Origin: Sediminibacterium sp.
GTDB taxonomy: Bacteria; Bacteroidota; Bacteroidia; Chitinophagales; Chitinophagaceae
Reading direction: 5' to 3'
NCBI GenBank assembly: GCA_030726065.1
Contig: JANREK010000025.1
Coordinates: 1-64,000, forward strand
Length of the DNA: 64,000 nucleotides
The notes beneath the pieces are model-generated. The model was not told where the DNA came from. It ran no database searches and was given only the letters and a program-made list of their open reading frames with translations. How positions within the stretch are numbered: position 1 is the first letter of the stretch; the number at the start of each line of letters is the position of its first letter. This document shows positions 17,478-26,609 of the stretch, in pieces. A program made the translations under genes and the position numbers.

Positions 17478-18989
17478 ATGGGCTATATTTTATTGATTTT
17501 ATTTTGGCTGGGATGGCATATTGGTATTTATTTAATGCTAAAGAAAGCAGGGGTGTCAAGTGCTAAGGCCATCATTCCCATTTATAATACTTGGGAGGTA
17601 GTAAAACTTTGTGGAATATCAAAAATGTGGTTTTGGATCCAACTAATACCAATTTTAGGTCAATTTGTAACCTTATGGATATCTATCATATTCGTAATGC
17701 ATTTTAAAAGAGTAGGGTTGTTGCAACATATTTTAACAGTGTTTGTTCCATTTATTTATTTGCCTTATTTAGGACTTTCTGCCAATGAACGTTGGCATGG
17801 TAAAGACGCATTACAGCACTATCACAAATCAGCATCAAGAGAGTGGGTAGATGCTGCTGTTTTTGCTATTGTTGCGGCTACATTAATTCGCACTTTTATT
17901 TTTGAAGCCTATGTAATTCCTACGGAGAGTATGGAAAAAACATTATTAGTGAACGACTTTTTATTTGTTGACAAAATCACCTATGGTGCACGTATTCCTC
18001 AAACTCCAGCAAGTTTTCCATTTGTTCATAATACATTACCTATGGCGCCAACAACGCCATCCTATATCAAGTGGGTGCAATTGGATTACACCAGATTGCC
18101 AAAAGTGAGAAGCATTAATCGTAATGATGTTGTGGTATTTAATTTTCCAGCAGGCGATACCATTATTAACCTGCCCGAATTTGGAAGTAAAATACCTTAT
18201 TATGATGTTTTGAGAAGCCCTGAGTATGCAAACAACCGCGAAAAATTATTGAATGATTATCCAATTTTAGTGCATCCAGTGGACAAGACAGATAATTATA
18301 TCAAAAGATGTGTAGGAATACCTGGTGATATTATTCAAGTGAAAGGAAGTCATTTATGGGTGAATGGCAAGCCAGGGCTTGTCGCCCCTTATTCGCAAAC
18401 AGAATTTATTGTGCAAACCAATGGCACACCCATTCCTGAGGATTATATTCAAGATAGTATAGGCATTAATATTGATGATGCTAGTTCTGATTTCCAAATC
18501 ATGGAAGGCAGTGCGCATACTTTTAAAATTAACATGACGGCGAATGCTGCTGAAAATTTGAAGAAATTACCACAGGTTTTGTCTGTTACTAATTTTGATG
18601 AAAACACAGTGGGATATACTTTCCCGAATGATATGACCCATTTTCCATGGTCGGTAGATAATTATGGTCCAATACGAATTCCAAAAAAAGGAGATGTGGT
18701 ACAGTTAAATGACAGTACCATAGAATTATATCGTCGCTTAATTTCAAATTACGAGCATAATAAATTAGAAGAGAAGGAAGGCAAGTATTTTATTAATGGT
18801 GTAGCAACCACCTCATATATGGTGAAAGAAAATTACTATTGGATGATGGGCGATAATCGTCATCGTAGTCAAGATAGTAGGTATTGGGGATATGTGCCTG
18901 AAACACATATTGTAGGACGTGCAGCCTTAATTTGGTTCAGCTACAGCAAGTCAATTAGATGGAATAGGTTATTTAGCCAAATAAAATAG
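17478..18989 (+). CDS. lepB: Signal peptidase I, long Bacteroidota form
   Basis: Inner-membrane serine protease that removes signal peptides. The start ATG 17478 (503 aa) is preferred; the frame extends to 17331 but that part is poorly conserved-looking and begins 7 nt after pdhB. An N-terminal block of about three to four hydrophobic segments (residues 1-100) precedes a TM anchor (about 123-146). The catalytic Ser is 151 in PTESMEKTLL and the general-base Lys is 276 in YIKRCVGIPGD; box E is MMGDNRHRSQDSRYWG near the C terminus. About 120 residues between Ser and Lys, and a further 150 residues between Lys and box E, make it far longer than the roughly 320-aa E. coli enzyme. A terminator follows. 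Confidence 0.93.
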   Translation: MGYILLILFWLGWHIGIYLMLKKAGVSSAKAIIPIYNTWEVVKLCGISKMWFWIQLIPILGQFVTLWISIIFVMHFKRVGLLQHILTVFVPFIYLPYLGLSANERWHGKDALQHYHKSASREWVDAAVFAIVAATLIRTFIFEAYVIPTESMEKTLLVNDFLFVDKITYGARIPQTPASFPFVHNTLPMAPTTPSYIKWVQLDYTRLPKVRSINRNDVVVFNFPAGDTIINLPEFGSKIPYYDVLRSPEYANNREKLLNDYPILVHPVDKTDNYIKRCVGIPGDIIQVKGSHLWVNGKPGLVAPYSQTEFIVQTNGTPIPEDYIQDSIGINIDDASSDFQIMEGSAHTFKINMTANAAENLKKLPQVLSVTNFDENTVGYTFPNDMTHFPWSVDNYGPIRIPKKGDVVQLNDSTIELYRRLISNYEHNKLEEKEGKYFINGVATTSYMVKENYYWMMGDNRHRSQDSRYWGYVPETHIVGRAALIWFSYSKSIRWNRLFSQIK

Positions 18990-18998
18990 ATTATTTTT

Positions 18999-19025
18999 AA
19001 ACCTCACAGCATGTGAGGTTTTTTA
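18999..19025 (+). terminator. Rho-independent terminator after lepB
   Basis: Perfect 8-bp stem aacctcac / gtgaggtt around agcat, followed by tttta; 10 nt after the lepB stop and 15 nt before cdd. Confidence 0.8.
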
Positions 19026-19039
19026 TTAAATAGCACTGT

Positions 19040-19522
19040 ATGAAACAAAAATTTGAGTTTGAGTTTGATTATTTTGAGCAGATGGAATCCTTAAGTGAAA
19101 CAGATGCTTCATTACTTATTGCTGCGCGAAATGCAACCAAAACGGCATTTGCCCCTTATTCCAAATTTAAAGTGGGCGCTGCTGCCTTGTTATCAAATGG
19201 TCAAATTTTTATTGGGTCCAATCAAGAAAGTGCCAGTTATCCAGTGGGTATTTGTGCAGAAAGAACTTTATTAAATAGCATTGGGAGCCAATTTCCAAGT
19301 GAAACCATCCTTGCCATGGCAATTAGCTATGATACGGATAAAGCCGCTTGTGACGCCCCTATTTCGCCTTGCGGCATGTGTAGGCAATCCTTGCTTGATT
19401 TTGAAAATAGATATCAGTCACCCATCAAGATAATATTAGCAGGTAAAACAGGGCCAATTATGATGGTAGGTGCAGCTAAAAATTTATTGCCTTTCGGATT
19501 TGATGGGGCAATTTTGAAATAA
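19040..19522 (+). CDS. cdd: Cytidine deaminase
   Basis: Zinc enzyme that deaminates cytidine and deoxycytidine to uridine in pyrimidine salvage. It has 160 aa, the homotetrameric short type. The active site is seen as YPVGICAERTLL (zinc Cys plus the proton-shuttle Glu) and SPCGMCRQSLLDF (the other two zinc Cys), with PYSKFKVGAAAL upstream for substrate binding. It has about 20 extra N-terminal residues compared with the minimal enzyme, but the start ATG sits just after the lepB terminator and no better one exists. It is convergent with ogt, separated by 1 nt. Confidence 0.95.
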   Translation: MKQKFEFEFDYFEQMESLSETDASLLIAARNATKTAFAPYSKFKVGAAALLSNGQIFIGSNQESASYPVGICAERTLLNSIGSQFPSETILAMAISYDTDKAACDAPISPCGMCRQSLLDFENRYQSPIKIILAGKTGPIMMVGAAKNLLPFGFDGAILK

Positions 19523-19523
19523 G

Positions 19524-20018
19524 TTAAAACAAGGTTTGCACGCCGAGTGCTAATCTGAATTCGTGTTGTAATAACCATTTTTTTCTGGTTTTCCCCCAAG
19601 CGTAACCCACCAAGGATCGGTCTGATCCAATAATACGGTGACATGGAATTAATATAGCCACTTTATTTTTTGCATTTGCAGCGGCCCTTACTAAATTGGG
19701 GTCACCCATTTTTTTTGCCAAGTCCCCATAGCTTAATGTTTTTCCAAAAGGGAGTTCGTATAATTCTTTCCAAACTTTTTGTTGAAATTCAGTGCCCTCC
19801 TGATCAATGGCAACTGTAAAACTTCGCCTATTGCCAGCAAAATATTCAATTAGCTCATCAATGCATTGGTGCATCACCGCTGGTATGTTTTGGTCTGTAT
19901 TATTATTTTCTAATTCTGGAATGTCAATAAATGAAAGTTGTTGAATGCAATGTTTTGATGATACCATTTTAATGGCGCCAATAGGGCTGTGATAAATGTG
20001 AACAAAGCTATTTTGCAT
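19524..20018 (-). CDS. ogt: Methylated-DNA-protein-cysteine S-methyltransferase
   Basis: Suicide DNA-repair protein that moves the alkyl group of O6-alkylguanine to its own Cys. It has 164 aa. The acceptor site is IPCHRIIGSDRSLVGYAWG (Cys in PCHR), preceded by the helix-turn-helix region FQQKVWKELYELPFGKTLSYGDLAKKMG and the arginine-finger-like segment NLVRAAANAKNKVAI. It lacks an Ada-type regulatory domain. Its ATG overlaps the csaA stop by 1 nt (TAATG on the minus strand), so the two are translationally coupled; a functional link between them is not obvious. Confidence 0.94.
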   Translation of the reverse strand: MQNSFVHIYHSPIGAIKMVSSKHCIQQLSFIDIPELENNNTDQNIPAVMHQCIDELIEYFAGNRRSFTVAIDQEGTEFQQKVWKELYELPFGKTLSYGDLAKKMGDPNLVRAAANAKNKVAILIPCHRIIGSDRSLVGYAWGKTRKKWLLQHEFRLALGVQTLF

Positions 20019-20347
20019 TAACCAATGGGTTGGCCGTTATCTACGGCATGTGTCGGGGTGAGTAAAACTACTTGGTGTTGCAAGTCATAAACACCCAACA
20101 CCAAACATTCGCTCATAAAGTTAGCGATTTGTTTTGGAGGAAAATTCACAACTGCGGTAATTTGCATGCCTACTAATTGATCCTTGGTATAATGCGAGGT
20201 TATCTGAGCAGATGACTTTTTAATCCCTAATGGGCCAAAATCAATGTGAAGTTGATAAGCCGATTTTTTAGCATTTGGGAATTCTTGCGCACTAATGATT
20301 GTGCCACATCTAATATCTACCTTTGTAAAATCATCCCATTGTATCAT
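20018..20347 (-). CDS. csaA: tRNA-binding domain protein, CsaA family
   Basis: A 109-aa stand-alone tRNA-binding OB-fold protein like CsaA, a homodimer reported to act as an export chaperone and to bind tRNA. Family features: TKVDIRCGTIISAQEFPNAKKSAYQLHIDFG at the N terminus, SSAQITSHYTKDQLVGMQI in the middle, and a C-terminal NFMSECLVLGVYD followed by the LLTP strand. It overlaps ogt by 1 nt and lies 32 nt downstream of the SirB1-like gene. A chaperone role is taken from the family and not visible in the sequence. Confidence 0.9.
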   Translation of the reverse strand: MIQWDDFTKVDIRCGTIISAQEFPNAKKSAYQLHIDFGPLGIKKSSAQITSHYTKDQLVGMQITAVVNFPPKQIANFMSECLVLGVYDLQHQVVLLTPTHAVDNGQPIG

Positions 20348-20379
20348 TATTCATATTTTTTGGGAGTGCGTGTATATAT

Positions 20380-21258
20380 TCAATCTAATAAATCAGCTAA
20401 GTCGTTTAAATCCTTTTTTTTGAATTGTAATGTGGGACTTTGGAAACATTTTGAAAATTCAATCAATAGCTTTTTTATAATTCTAATATTAGATAATTTT
20501 TTATAATACCTATTTTGTGGTTCAATATTAGATCTCAAAAAATATTGGTCCAAATCCTTTTGTGAAAAAGCATGTCCTGTGGTTCCTTCCACATAGAATT
20601 GTATATATTCTTGTGGATTTGGATAAACCTCCGTCTCATCCCAGTCGGAGGAGTAAAATGCAATGATACATTGTTTAGGAATATTGATGAATTCGGCGTC
20701 AATTTCTAATTGCGCACAAAGCTCAGCATACAAAATGGTGTTTGCAAATGCGTTTCCTTTTTTTGCTTGCAAAGGGCCCGACATTAAAAATTCATCTGGT
20801 TTGTCATAATTAATTTCAATCCCTTTAATTTGATAATAATTATACAAAATATTTTTGATCACATTGGCTTGCTCGAGCGGCGTCAAATAATTATTTAACT
20901 CCAGCCATATGTTTCTTCTAATTTTTTCTAGTTGATGTCGCAGGGTATCAGTGGCTAATTCGGGATATTGAAATTTAGTGACCAATAAAGCGCCTTCTAG
21001 TAATGAGGGTGCTGGTTTTGATTTCCACTGCGTAAAGTCTTCTTTTAAATCATGTAGGCGTAATTTATAAATCATCTTTTCGATACGCTCTAAAGTAGTT
21101 TCATCCAATGTATTTTCCCAAAGATGTTCTAAATCTGGAATAATCGGCGAACCATAGTTTAATAACCTATCTGAAATGGTATTAAATACTTCCTCGTCAG
21201 GATCGTCAATCAGTTGGAATAAGGCAGTAATTTCGGAAGCTTTTGGCATATTTTGCAA
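20380..21258 (-). CDS. Transglutaminase-like, SirB1-family protein
   Basis: A 292-aa cytoplasmic protein with the helical layout of the SirB1 / Transglut_core2 family: an alpha-helical N-terminal part (HEAT-like, residues about 1-75), the segment YNYYQIKGIEINYDKPDEFLM (about 145-165), and an ANTILYAELCAQLEIDAEFINIPKQ block (about 180-205). In related proteins the position of the transglutaminase Cys is often not conserved; here a Cys is present in YAELCAQLEI, one helix later than the usual nucleophile site, so catalysis is doubtful. Function unknown. ATG 21258 or the one three codons later could be the start. It is divergent from the desaturase gene. Confidence 0.75.
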   Translation of the reverse strand: MQNMPKASEITALFQLIDDPDEEVFNTISDRLLNYGSPIIPDLEHLWENTLDETTLERIEKMIYKLRLHDLKEDFTQWKSKPAPSLLEGALLVTKFQYPELATDTLRHQLEKIRRNIWLELNNYLTPLEQANVIKNILYNYYQIKGIEINYDKPDEFLMSGPLQAKKGNAFANTILYAELCAQLEIDAEFINIPKQCIIAFYSSDWDETEVYPNPQEYIQFYVEGTTGHAFSQKDLDQYFLRSNIEPQNRYYKKLSNIRIIKKLLIEFSKCFQSPTLQFKKKDLNDLADLLD

Positions 21259-21449
21259 ATACTAAGTTTTTCAATATTCAAATTGACGTAAAATATGGGG
21301 AATTATTCATTTTAGTTATCCCAATAGTGTGGATATATTTAACAATAATTTACATAATAAATAGAATTATTATTCGTTCATGTAAATATTCTCTAAATAG
21401 GGGGCATCTTAATCCTAATTACCTTTTCTTTGCATATATACTAACTATT

Positions 21450-22571
21450 ATGTCAAACGAAACAATAGCAACCCCCAAATTTCCTGTAATGGTAAAGTCA
21501 TTACATGCCGAATTAAAACGTCGCGTTAATTTATATTTGGAGGAGCATGCAGTGACAGGAACAGGTAATTATAAGTTGTTTTCAAAGGCCATCATTTTAT
21601 TAAGTTTATTTGTTGTTACCTATATACATTTGGTATTTTTTACACCACCCACTTTTTATGCAATATTGGAGTGTATTCTATTTGGTGGTCTGATTGCCGC
21701 GATTGGTTTTAATGTGATGCACGATGGTAGCCATGGTAGTTTTAGTAAGTACAACTGGTTAAACAAATTAGCCTCTTCATCTATAAGTGTGCTAGGCGCA
21801 AGTCGTTTTATGTGGGCATCAAAACATGTAACCATACACCATACTTTTACCAATATTGAAGGGGTGGATGATGATATTGAAGTAGGCGCTTTAATGCGTA
21901 TGGCACCGAATCAAAAACATTATATATTACATCGTTTTCAACATATTTATTTTTGGGTTTTATATATGTTATTGTATATTTTCTGGATTTTCTATACCGA
22001 TTATAAAAAATATTTTTCTAAAAAAATCGGTTCTGTCCCATTAAAAAAAATGACGATTGCAGATCACCTAGAATTTTGGATTGTTAAAATTTATCATGCT
22101 GCTGTATTTATCATTATACCTGTGTATATGGTTGGATGGGTGAGTTGGTTAGTTGGATTTTTTGTCACTGGATGTTTTGCCGGTTTTATTTTAAGTATTG
22201 TATTTCAATTGGCGCATACGGTTACAGAAACTGAATTCCCTGTGGCAATACAACCTGAAAATGTGATGCCTGATGAATTTGCGGCACATCAAATTATGAC
22301 GACTGCTAATTTCGCTACAAAAAGTAAAATTATTAGCTGGTTAGTAGGTGGATTGAATTTTCAAATTGAGCATCATTTATTTCCTAAAATATCACATGTT
22401 CATTATCCTGCAATTTCAAAAATTGTTAAAAAAACATGTGCTGATTTTAAATTAAAATACAATGAATATCCTACGGTGTTGAGTGCTATTCAAGCGCATG
22501 TATTACATCTTAAATCATTAAGCAAGCCTGGCTTCGCTCAAACTAATATTACGCTGTACAGTGTAAACTAA
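21450..22571 (+). CDS. Fatty acid desaturase (acyl-lipid / acyl-CoA front-end-like)
   Basis: Membrane di-iron enzyme of 373 aa that introduces a double bond into fatty acyl chains. ATG 21450 is preferred to the upstream start at 21243, which lies inside the divergent neighbour. The three histidine boxes are MHDGSH (about 90-95), HVTIHHTFTN (about 126-135) and the C-terminal QIEHHLFP (about 303-310), where the leading Gln is typical of front-end (delta-5/6-like) desaturases; no cytochrome b5 domain is fused. About four TM helices surround them. Probable role: adjusting membrane fluidity, perhaps at low temperature (inference). It is terminated by the perfect palindrome at 22571-22602. Confidence 0.9.
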   Translation: MSNETIATPKFPVMVKSLHAELKRRVNLYLEEHAVTGTGNYKLFSKAIILLSLFVVTYIHLVFFTPPTFYAILECILFGGLIAAIGFNVMHDGSHGSFSKYNWLNKLASSSISVLGASRFMWASKHVTIHHTFTNIEGVDDDIEVGALMRMAPNQKHYILHRFQHIYFWVLYMLLYIFWIFYTDYKKYFSKKIGSVPLKKMTIADHLEFWIVKIYHAAVFIIIPVYMVGWVSWLVGFFVTGCFAGFILSIVFQLAHTVTETEFPVAIQPENVMPDEFAAHQIMTTANFATKSKIISWLVGGLNFQIEHHLFPKISHVHYPAISKIVKKTCADFKLKYNEYPTVLSAIQAHVLHLKSLSKPGFAQTNITLYSVN

Positions 22572-22602
22572 AAAAGGACGCCGATATATCGGCGTCCTTT
22601 TT
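22571..22602. terminator. Bidirectional terminator, perfect 32-nt palindrome
   Basis: A 16-nt arm (aaaaaggacgccgata) is followed directly by its exact reverse complement, with A/T runs on both sides, so it can end the desaturase transcript on plus and topA read-through on minus. It starts at the last codon boundary of the desaturase gene; the topA stop is 69 nt further on. Confidence 0.88.
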
Positions 22603-22671
22603 GTTTTATGGTAGTTTGAAACCTAATTATATAATTCAGTGCGAAGTGCAATGGATCATCCATCCAATGCG

Positions 22672-25029
22672 TTAAGATGCTTTATTTCTTCTTGCCATTT
22701 TACGTGGTGGATTTGTTTTTAATTCAGCAATAATCGCATTCACTTCCTCAATGGTTAGTGTTTCCACTTTTTCTTGCTGTTCCTTATTTAACTTATAATT
22801 TCTTAATCCTTGTTTAATATAAGGACCATAAGGGCCACGTAATAATTGTATTTTTTCTTTTTCAAATATTTTGATAGTACGTTCATCTTTGGCTTTGCGC
22901 TTTTCTGCAATCATAGGGGTTAATTCCTCTAGGGTAACGGTATAAGGGTCCATTTCCTTGTTTAGGGAATAAAACTTCTTGGCATGGGCCGCATAAGGGC
23001 CAAATCGACCAATATTAACGGATACATCCTCCTCCTCAAATTGTCCCAATGTGCGCGGTAGTTTAAATAACTCTAGTGCCTCCTCGAAACTGATGGTTTC
23101 AATACTTTGAGATGCCTTTAATTTGGCAAATCTTGGCTTTTCTTCTTCATCCTGATGACCTATTTGAACCATTGGGCCATATCGCCCCATTCTTGTGATC
23201 AATTTTTTACCACTCACTGGGTCAAATCCTAATTCTCTTTCCCCTTTGGCTTTTTCCGCATTCTCTAAAGTATGTTCAATAGTGGTGTGGAATGGTTCAT
23301 AAAAAGAAGCAAGCATATCACTCCATAAAAGCTTGCCTGCAGCTATTTCATCAAATTCACCTTCAATTTTAGCAGTGAAATTAAAATCCATCACTTTTGA
23401 AAAGTGTAGTTTTAAAAAGTCAGTCACCACCAAACCTAAATCAGTAGGGGATAATTTATTTTTTTCAGCACCCGTAATTTCTGAGGAAGTCACGGTAGTT
23501 ATTTCATCCTTATTATTTAAAGAAAGTACTTGAAAATTCCTTTTAATACCTTCTTTTTCTCTTTTTTCCACATAATTACGCTTCATGATGGTTGAAATAG
23601 TTGGCGCATAGGTAGAGGGACGACCAATACCCAATTCTTCTAATTTTTTTACCAAAGAAGCTTCTGTATATCTTGCACTAGGTCTGCTGAAACGTTCTAA
23701 ACCGGTCATTTCAATAAAGTCAAGCACTTGACCCACAGCCAATGGGGGTAATAAACTTTCTTCCCCTTCCGCAGCAGTTGCATCTTCGTCTTCATCATCA
23801 TTACTCTCTAAGTATACCTTTAAGAAACCATCAAATTTCATCACTTCGCCAGATGCAGATAGTGTTTCTTTATTGGTTGACACCTCAATTTTGGCAACTG
23901 TTTTTTCGAACTGCGCATCACTCATTTGTGAAGCAATGGTTCGCTTCCAAATTAATTCATACAATCTATTTAAGTCAGCGTCGTCTACTTTACTTTCATT
24001 CATGTAGGTAGGTCGAATTGCTTCGTGCGCTTCCTGTGCATTTTCATTTTTATTTTTAAACTTACGCGGCTGGTAATATTTTGCACCAAAGCTTGAATTA
24101 ATTTCTGCTTTAATTGCATCCACTGCAGTTTCACTCAAGCTAATGCTATCAGTTCTCATGTAAGTGATTTTACCACTCTCGTATAATTTTTGTGCAAGTA
24201 ACATTGTTTTACTTACGCTATATCCTAATTTTCTTGATGCTTCTTGTTGTAATGTGGAAGTAGTGAAAGGCGCTGATGGCGTACGTTTCCCTTCTTTTAC
24301 ATTTATATCTTTTACCGTATATTTTGCGCCCCTACATTCGTTTAAAAACTTTTCAGCTGCCGATCCTGTGGCTAATTTTTGTGGCCCTTCTGCTTTGAAT
24401 TTTACTTTTTTCTTATTGATATCTGGTGCAGTAAATAGCGCTGATATTTTAAAAACACTTTCTGGTAAAAATTGGTTGATTTCTCTTTCGCGTTCTGCGA
24501 TTAATCTTACGGCAACACTTTGGACACGACCTGCGCTCAAACCTTTTTGCATGCCAATTTTACGCCAAAGCACTGGGCTTAATTCAAAACCAACAATTCT
24601 ATCTAAAATACGGCGTGCTTGTTGTGCATCCACTAAATCCATATTAATGAACCTTGGATTATCGACCGCTTTTTTTATTGCTGGTGCAGTAATCTCATGA
24701 AAAACGATACGCTTTGTTTTTTTAGGATCTAAACCAAGCACTTCCGCTAAATGCCAACTGATACTTTCTCCTTCACGGTCCTCATCCGATGCTAACCAAA
24801 CTTCCTTTGCTTTCTTTGCCATGGATTTTAAATCCTTTACCACTTTTTCCTTATCCGATGGTACCGCGTATCTTGGTGCAAATTTATTTTTAAGGTCAAT
24901 CCCCATCTCACTTTTCTCTAAATCTCGGATATGACCATAGCAACTTCTAACTTCAAATTCCTCTCCCAAAATTTTCTCAATGGTCTTTGCCTTTGCAGGG
25001 GACTCCACGATTAATAGGTTCTTTGCCAT
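22672..25029 (-). CDS. topA: DNA topoisomerase I
   Basis: Type IA topoisomerase that relaxes negative supercoils. It has 785 aa. The Toprim domain starts at the N terminus (LLIVESPAKAKTIEKILG, then SDEDREGESISWHL with the metal-binding acidic residues); the catalytic Tyr lies in ITYMRTDSISLS (about residues 286-297). Instead of the Cys4 zinc fingers of E. coli TopA, the C-terminal part has repeats of the topoisomerase C-terminal type: MGRYGPMVQIG, IGRFGPYAAH and RGPYGPYIKQG (about 620-760). The basic tail ends RKMARRNKAS. Single gene, convergent with the desaturase. Confidence 0.96.
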   Translation of the reverse strand: MAKNLLIVESPAKAKTIEKILGEEFEVRSCYGHIRDLEKSEMGIDLKNKFAPRYAVPSDKEKVVKDLKSMAKKAKEVWLASDEDREGESISWHLAEVLGLDPKKTKRIVFHEITAPAIKKAVDNPRFINMDLVDAQQARRILDRIVGFELSPVLWRKIGMQKGLSAGRVQSVAVRLIAEREREINQFLPESVFKISALFTAPDINKKKVKFKAEGPQKLATGSAAEKFLNECRGAKYTVKDINVKEGKRTPSAPFTTSTLQQEASRKLGYSVSKTMLLAQKLYESGKITYMRTDSISLSETAVDAIKAEINSSFGAKYYQPRKFKNKNENAQEAHEAIRPTYMNESKVDDADLNRLYELIWKRTIASQMSDAQFEKTVAKIEVSTNKETLSASGEVMKFDGFLKVYLESNDDEDEDATAAEGEESLLPPLAVGQVLDFIEMTGLERFSRPSARYTEASLVKKLEELGIGRPSTYAPTISTIMKRNYVEKREKEGIKRNFQVLSLNNKDEITTVTSSEITGAEKNKLSPTDLGLVVTDFLKLHFSKVMDFNFTAKIEGEFDEIAAGKLLWSDMLASFYEPFHTTIEHTLENAEKAKGERELGFDPVSGKKLITRMGRYGPMVQIGHQDEEEKPRFAKLKASQSIETISFEEALELFKLPRTLGQFEEEDVSVNIGRFGPYAAHAKKFYSLNKEMDPYTVTLEELTPMIAEKRKAKDERTIKIFEKEKIQLLRGPYGPYIKQGLRNYKLNKEQQEKVETLTIEEVNAIIAELKTNPPRKMARRNKAS

Positions 25030-25157
25030 AGGTTCTTTGGGTGTTTATAAATTGAAAATCAACTATTTATGTTTAATGAAATTGGCATTGTTTGCTAATC
25101 CCATATTCTTTTCTCGCGATGCAATATTAGAGCTTTCACTGAAAAAATAAAAATTAC

Positions 25158-26033
25158 CTAGTCTTCTGGGGCTAAAAATGCCATTATTTTGTCAATAACG
25201 GCCTGCGTTTTATATACTTTATTATGACCTAATCCATTGGTTATCAAGAATTTAATATTTTTTGGTGCTTTTTCTTGAAAATTAATTAAATCTTTATACG
25301 GGCAAACCTTATCCTCGGTATCGTGTACCCAAAGAACTGGTCCAGTGTAGTTTTCAATGGCCCGGTCAGCTTCAAAGTGGGTAATCGGGTGTGTTGTTAA
25401 AGTCGCCGCATAGGTTAAAAATGCAGTTTTAATGAGCTCACTGAACCGCATTAAATCAAAATAATTATTAAAAGAGGTGGTCGTCTTAGTTGCTGGTGCA
25501 ATTAAGACAAATTTATGTTGTTCGGGATTTGGAATAGTTTCAGCTAACATAGCTAAAGCGATACCCCCTAATGAATGACCTATAAAATGATCTACTGGTC
25601 CCACCGTTTTTATTATTTGGTCAATGGCATTTAAATAAAGTAATATATTAATGTATTTGCCTTGACTTAAGCCATGTCCTGGGGCGTCAAAAATCAAAAC
25701 ACGAAATCCCCTTTTTAATAATGGCGCTACATATTGCTCAAATTTATATCCATAGCTAGCATAGCCGTGTGCAATAAGTACGGTTTTGTTGTTGCTTTTT
25801 TGCGAAGTCCATTCATATCCTTTTAATTGAATACCATCCGGCAAGGTGAATGTTAATGGTTTGGCTTGGTGAAAAATGGCAGGTGCCTTTTTTTTCTTGT
25901 ACTTAGGATAGGGGGTGCAAAATAATTCAAAGGCTTTCTGGCCAGCAATCGCGGGTGAAACATGGGCTAGGGTTTTGAATTTAGTCCTCAAATACTTTAA
26001 GTACATTCTTTCGGAAAACCCTATTATTGCCAT
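25158..26033 (-). CDS. Alpha/beta hydrolase
   Basis: Serine hydrolase of 291 aa (start ATG 26033; the frame extends to 26084 but that adds an unlikely leader). Motifs: LIAHGYASYGYKFE (oxyanion region), FDAPGHGLSQG, nucleophile elbow GHSLGG, acid HDTEDKVCPY, and catalytic His in GLGHNKVY near the C terminus, so the triad is complete. No signal peptide is seen. The substrate is unknown; an esterase or lipase-like role is typical. It is divergent from the ferredoxin gene, and the stretch between holds a -7 box on plus. Confidence 0.85.
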   Translation of the reverse strand: MAIIGFSERMYLKYLRTKFKTLAHVSPAIAGQKAFELFCTPYPKYKKKKAPAIFHQAKPLTFTLPDGIQLKGYEWTSQKSNNKTVLIAHGYASYGYKFEQYVAPLLKRGFRVLIFDAPGHGLSQGKYINILLYLNAIDQIIKTVGPVDHFIGHSLGGIALAMLAETIPNPEQHKFVLIAPATKTTTSFNNYFDLMRFSELIKTAFLTYAATLTTHPITHFEADRAIENYTGPVLWVHDTEDKVCPYKDLINFQEKAPKNIKFLITNGLGHNKVYKTQAVIDKIMAFLAPED

Positions 26034-26142
26034 TATTTTTAAAAATTTGTGCAAAGATAGTTTGTTAAAGCACAGTACAATCATTTTTTTGTATTTCGCA
26101 AATGAAATTGAGACTTTGACTAGAACATTGGAGGATTAAAGT

Positions 26143-26150
26143 TATTTTTG
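26143..26150 (+). promoter_or_regulatory. -7 promoter box (TATTTTTG) for the ferredoxin gene
   Basis: Exact TAnnTTTG match 20 nt before the ATG at 26171, which would give a 5' leader of about 14 nt. Confidence 0.55.
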
Positions 26151-26170
26151 CAAAAATCTATTGTGGACTT

Positions 26171-26509
26171 ATGTATTCATTAAAAATCAGTTTTGAAGAA
26201 AAAGGACTTGCGCCTGTTACTTTAACCAATATAGCGCCGGATGAAAGCTTGCTTGAAGTGCTATTAGAGGCAGGTATTGAGCTACATCATAATTGTGGTG
26301 GGGTATGTGCATGTAGCACTTGTCATATTTATATTAAAACAGGGGCAGGGCATGTTGCTGAACTCTCGGACAGAGAGGAAGACTTTATTGATCGTGCTGT
26401 TAATCCTCGTATTGAGTCAAGGTTAGGTTGCCAATGTATTTTAGCCAAGGGGGGTACTGGGGAATTAGAAATCATCTTACCTGACCAAACACAATTTTTA
26501 GGGGAGTAG
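26171..26509 (+). CDS. fdx: [2Fe-2S] ferredoxin, Isc type
   Basis: Adrenodoxin-like electron carrier of 112 aa that supplies electrons for Fe-S cluster assembly. Cluster ligands are Cys42, Cys48 and Cys51 (C-x5-C-x2-C within NCGGVCACSTCH) plus Cys87 in RLGCQC; two more Cys (46 and 89) lie next to them. The acidic GHVAELSDREEDF region matches the partner-binding helix of this class. The next gene is iscX, which supports the Isc assignment, although iscS, iscU and hscA/B are not in the window. The 100-nt gap to iscX shows no strong terminator. Confidence 0.9.
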   Translation: MYSLKISFEEKGLAPVTLTNIAPDESLLEVLLEAGIELHHNCGGVCACSTCHIYIKTGAGHVAELSDREEDFIDRAVNPRIESRLGCQCILAKGGTGELEIILPDQTQFLGE

Positions 26510-26609
26510 CCGAGTTAAAGGAATTTTACATCTCGAATAGTACATTAGCGTCGGAAAAAAATAATTATAAGAATATTACCAATAAAAGAGTAAACTAAAA
26601 TCAATTAAT

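Noticed and set aside
21243..21449. N-terminal extension of the desaturase (start at 21243)
   Set aside because: It begins within the start region of the divergent SirB1-like gene and adds 69 hydrophobic residues not expected in the family; ATG 21450 fits better.
24164..24700. Plus-strand frame (178 codons) inside topA
   Set aside because: It lies wholly inside the topA coding region on the other strand, with no motif and no promoter.
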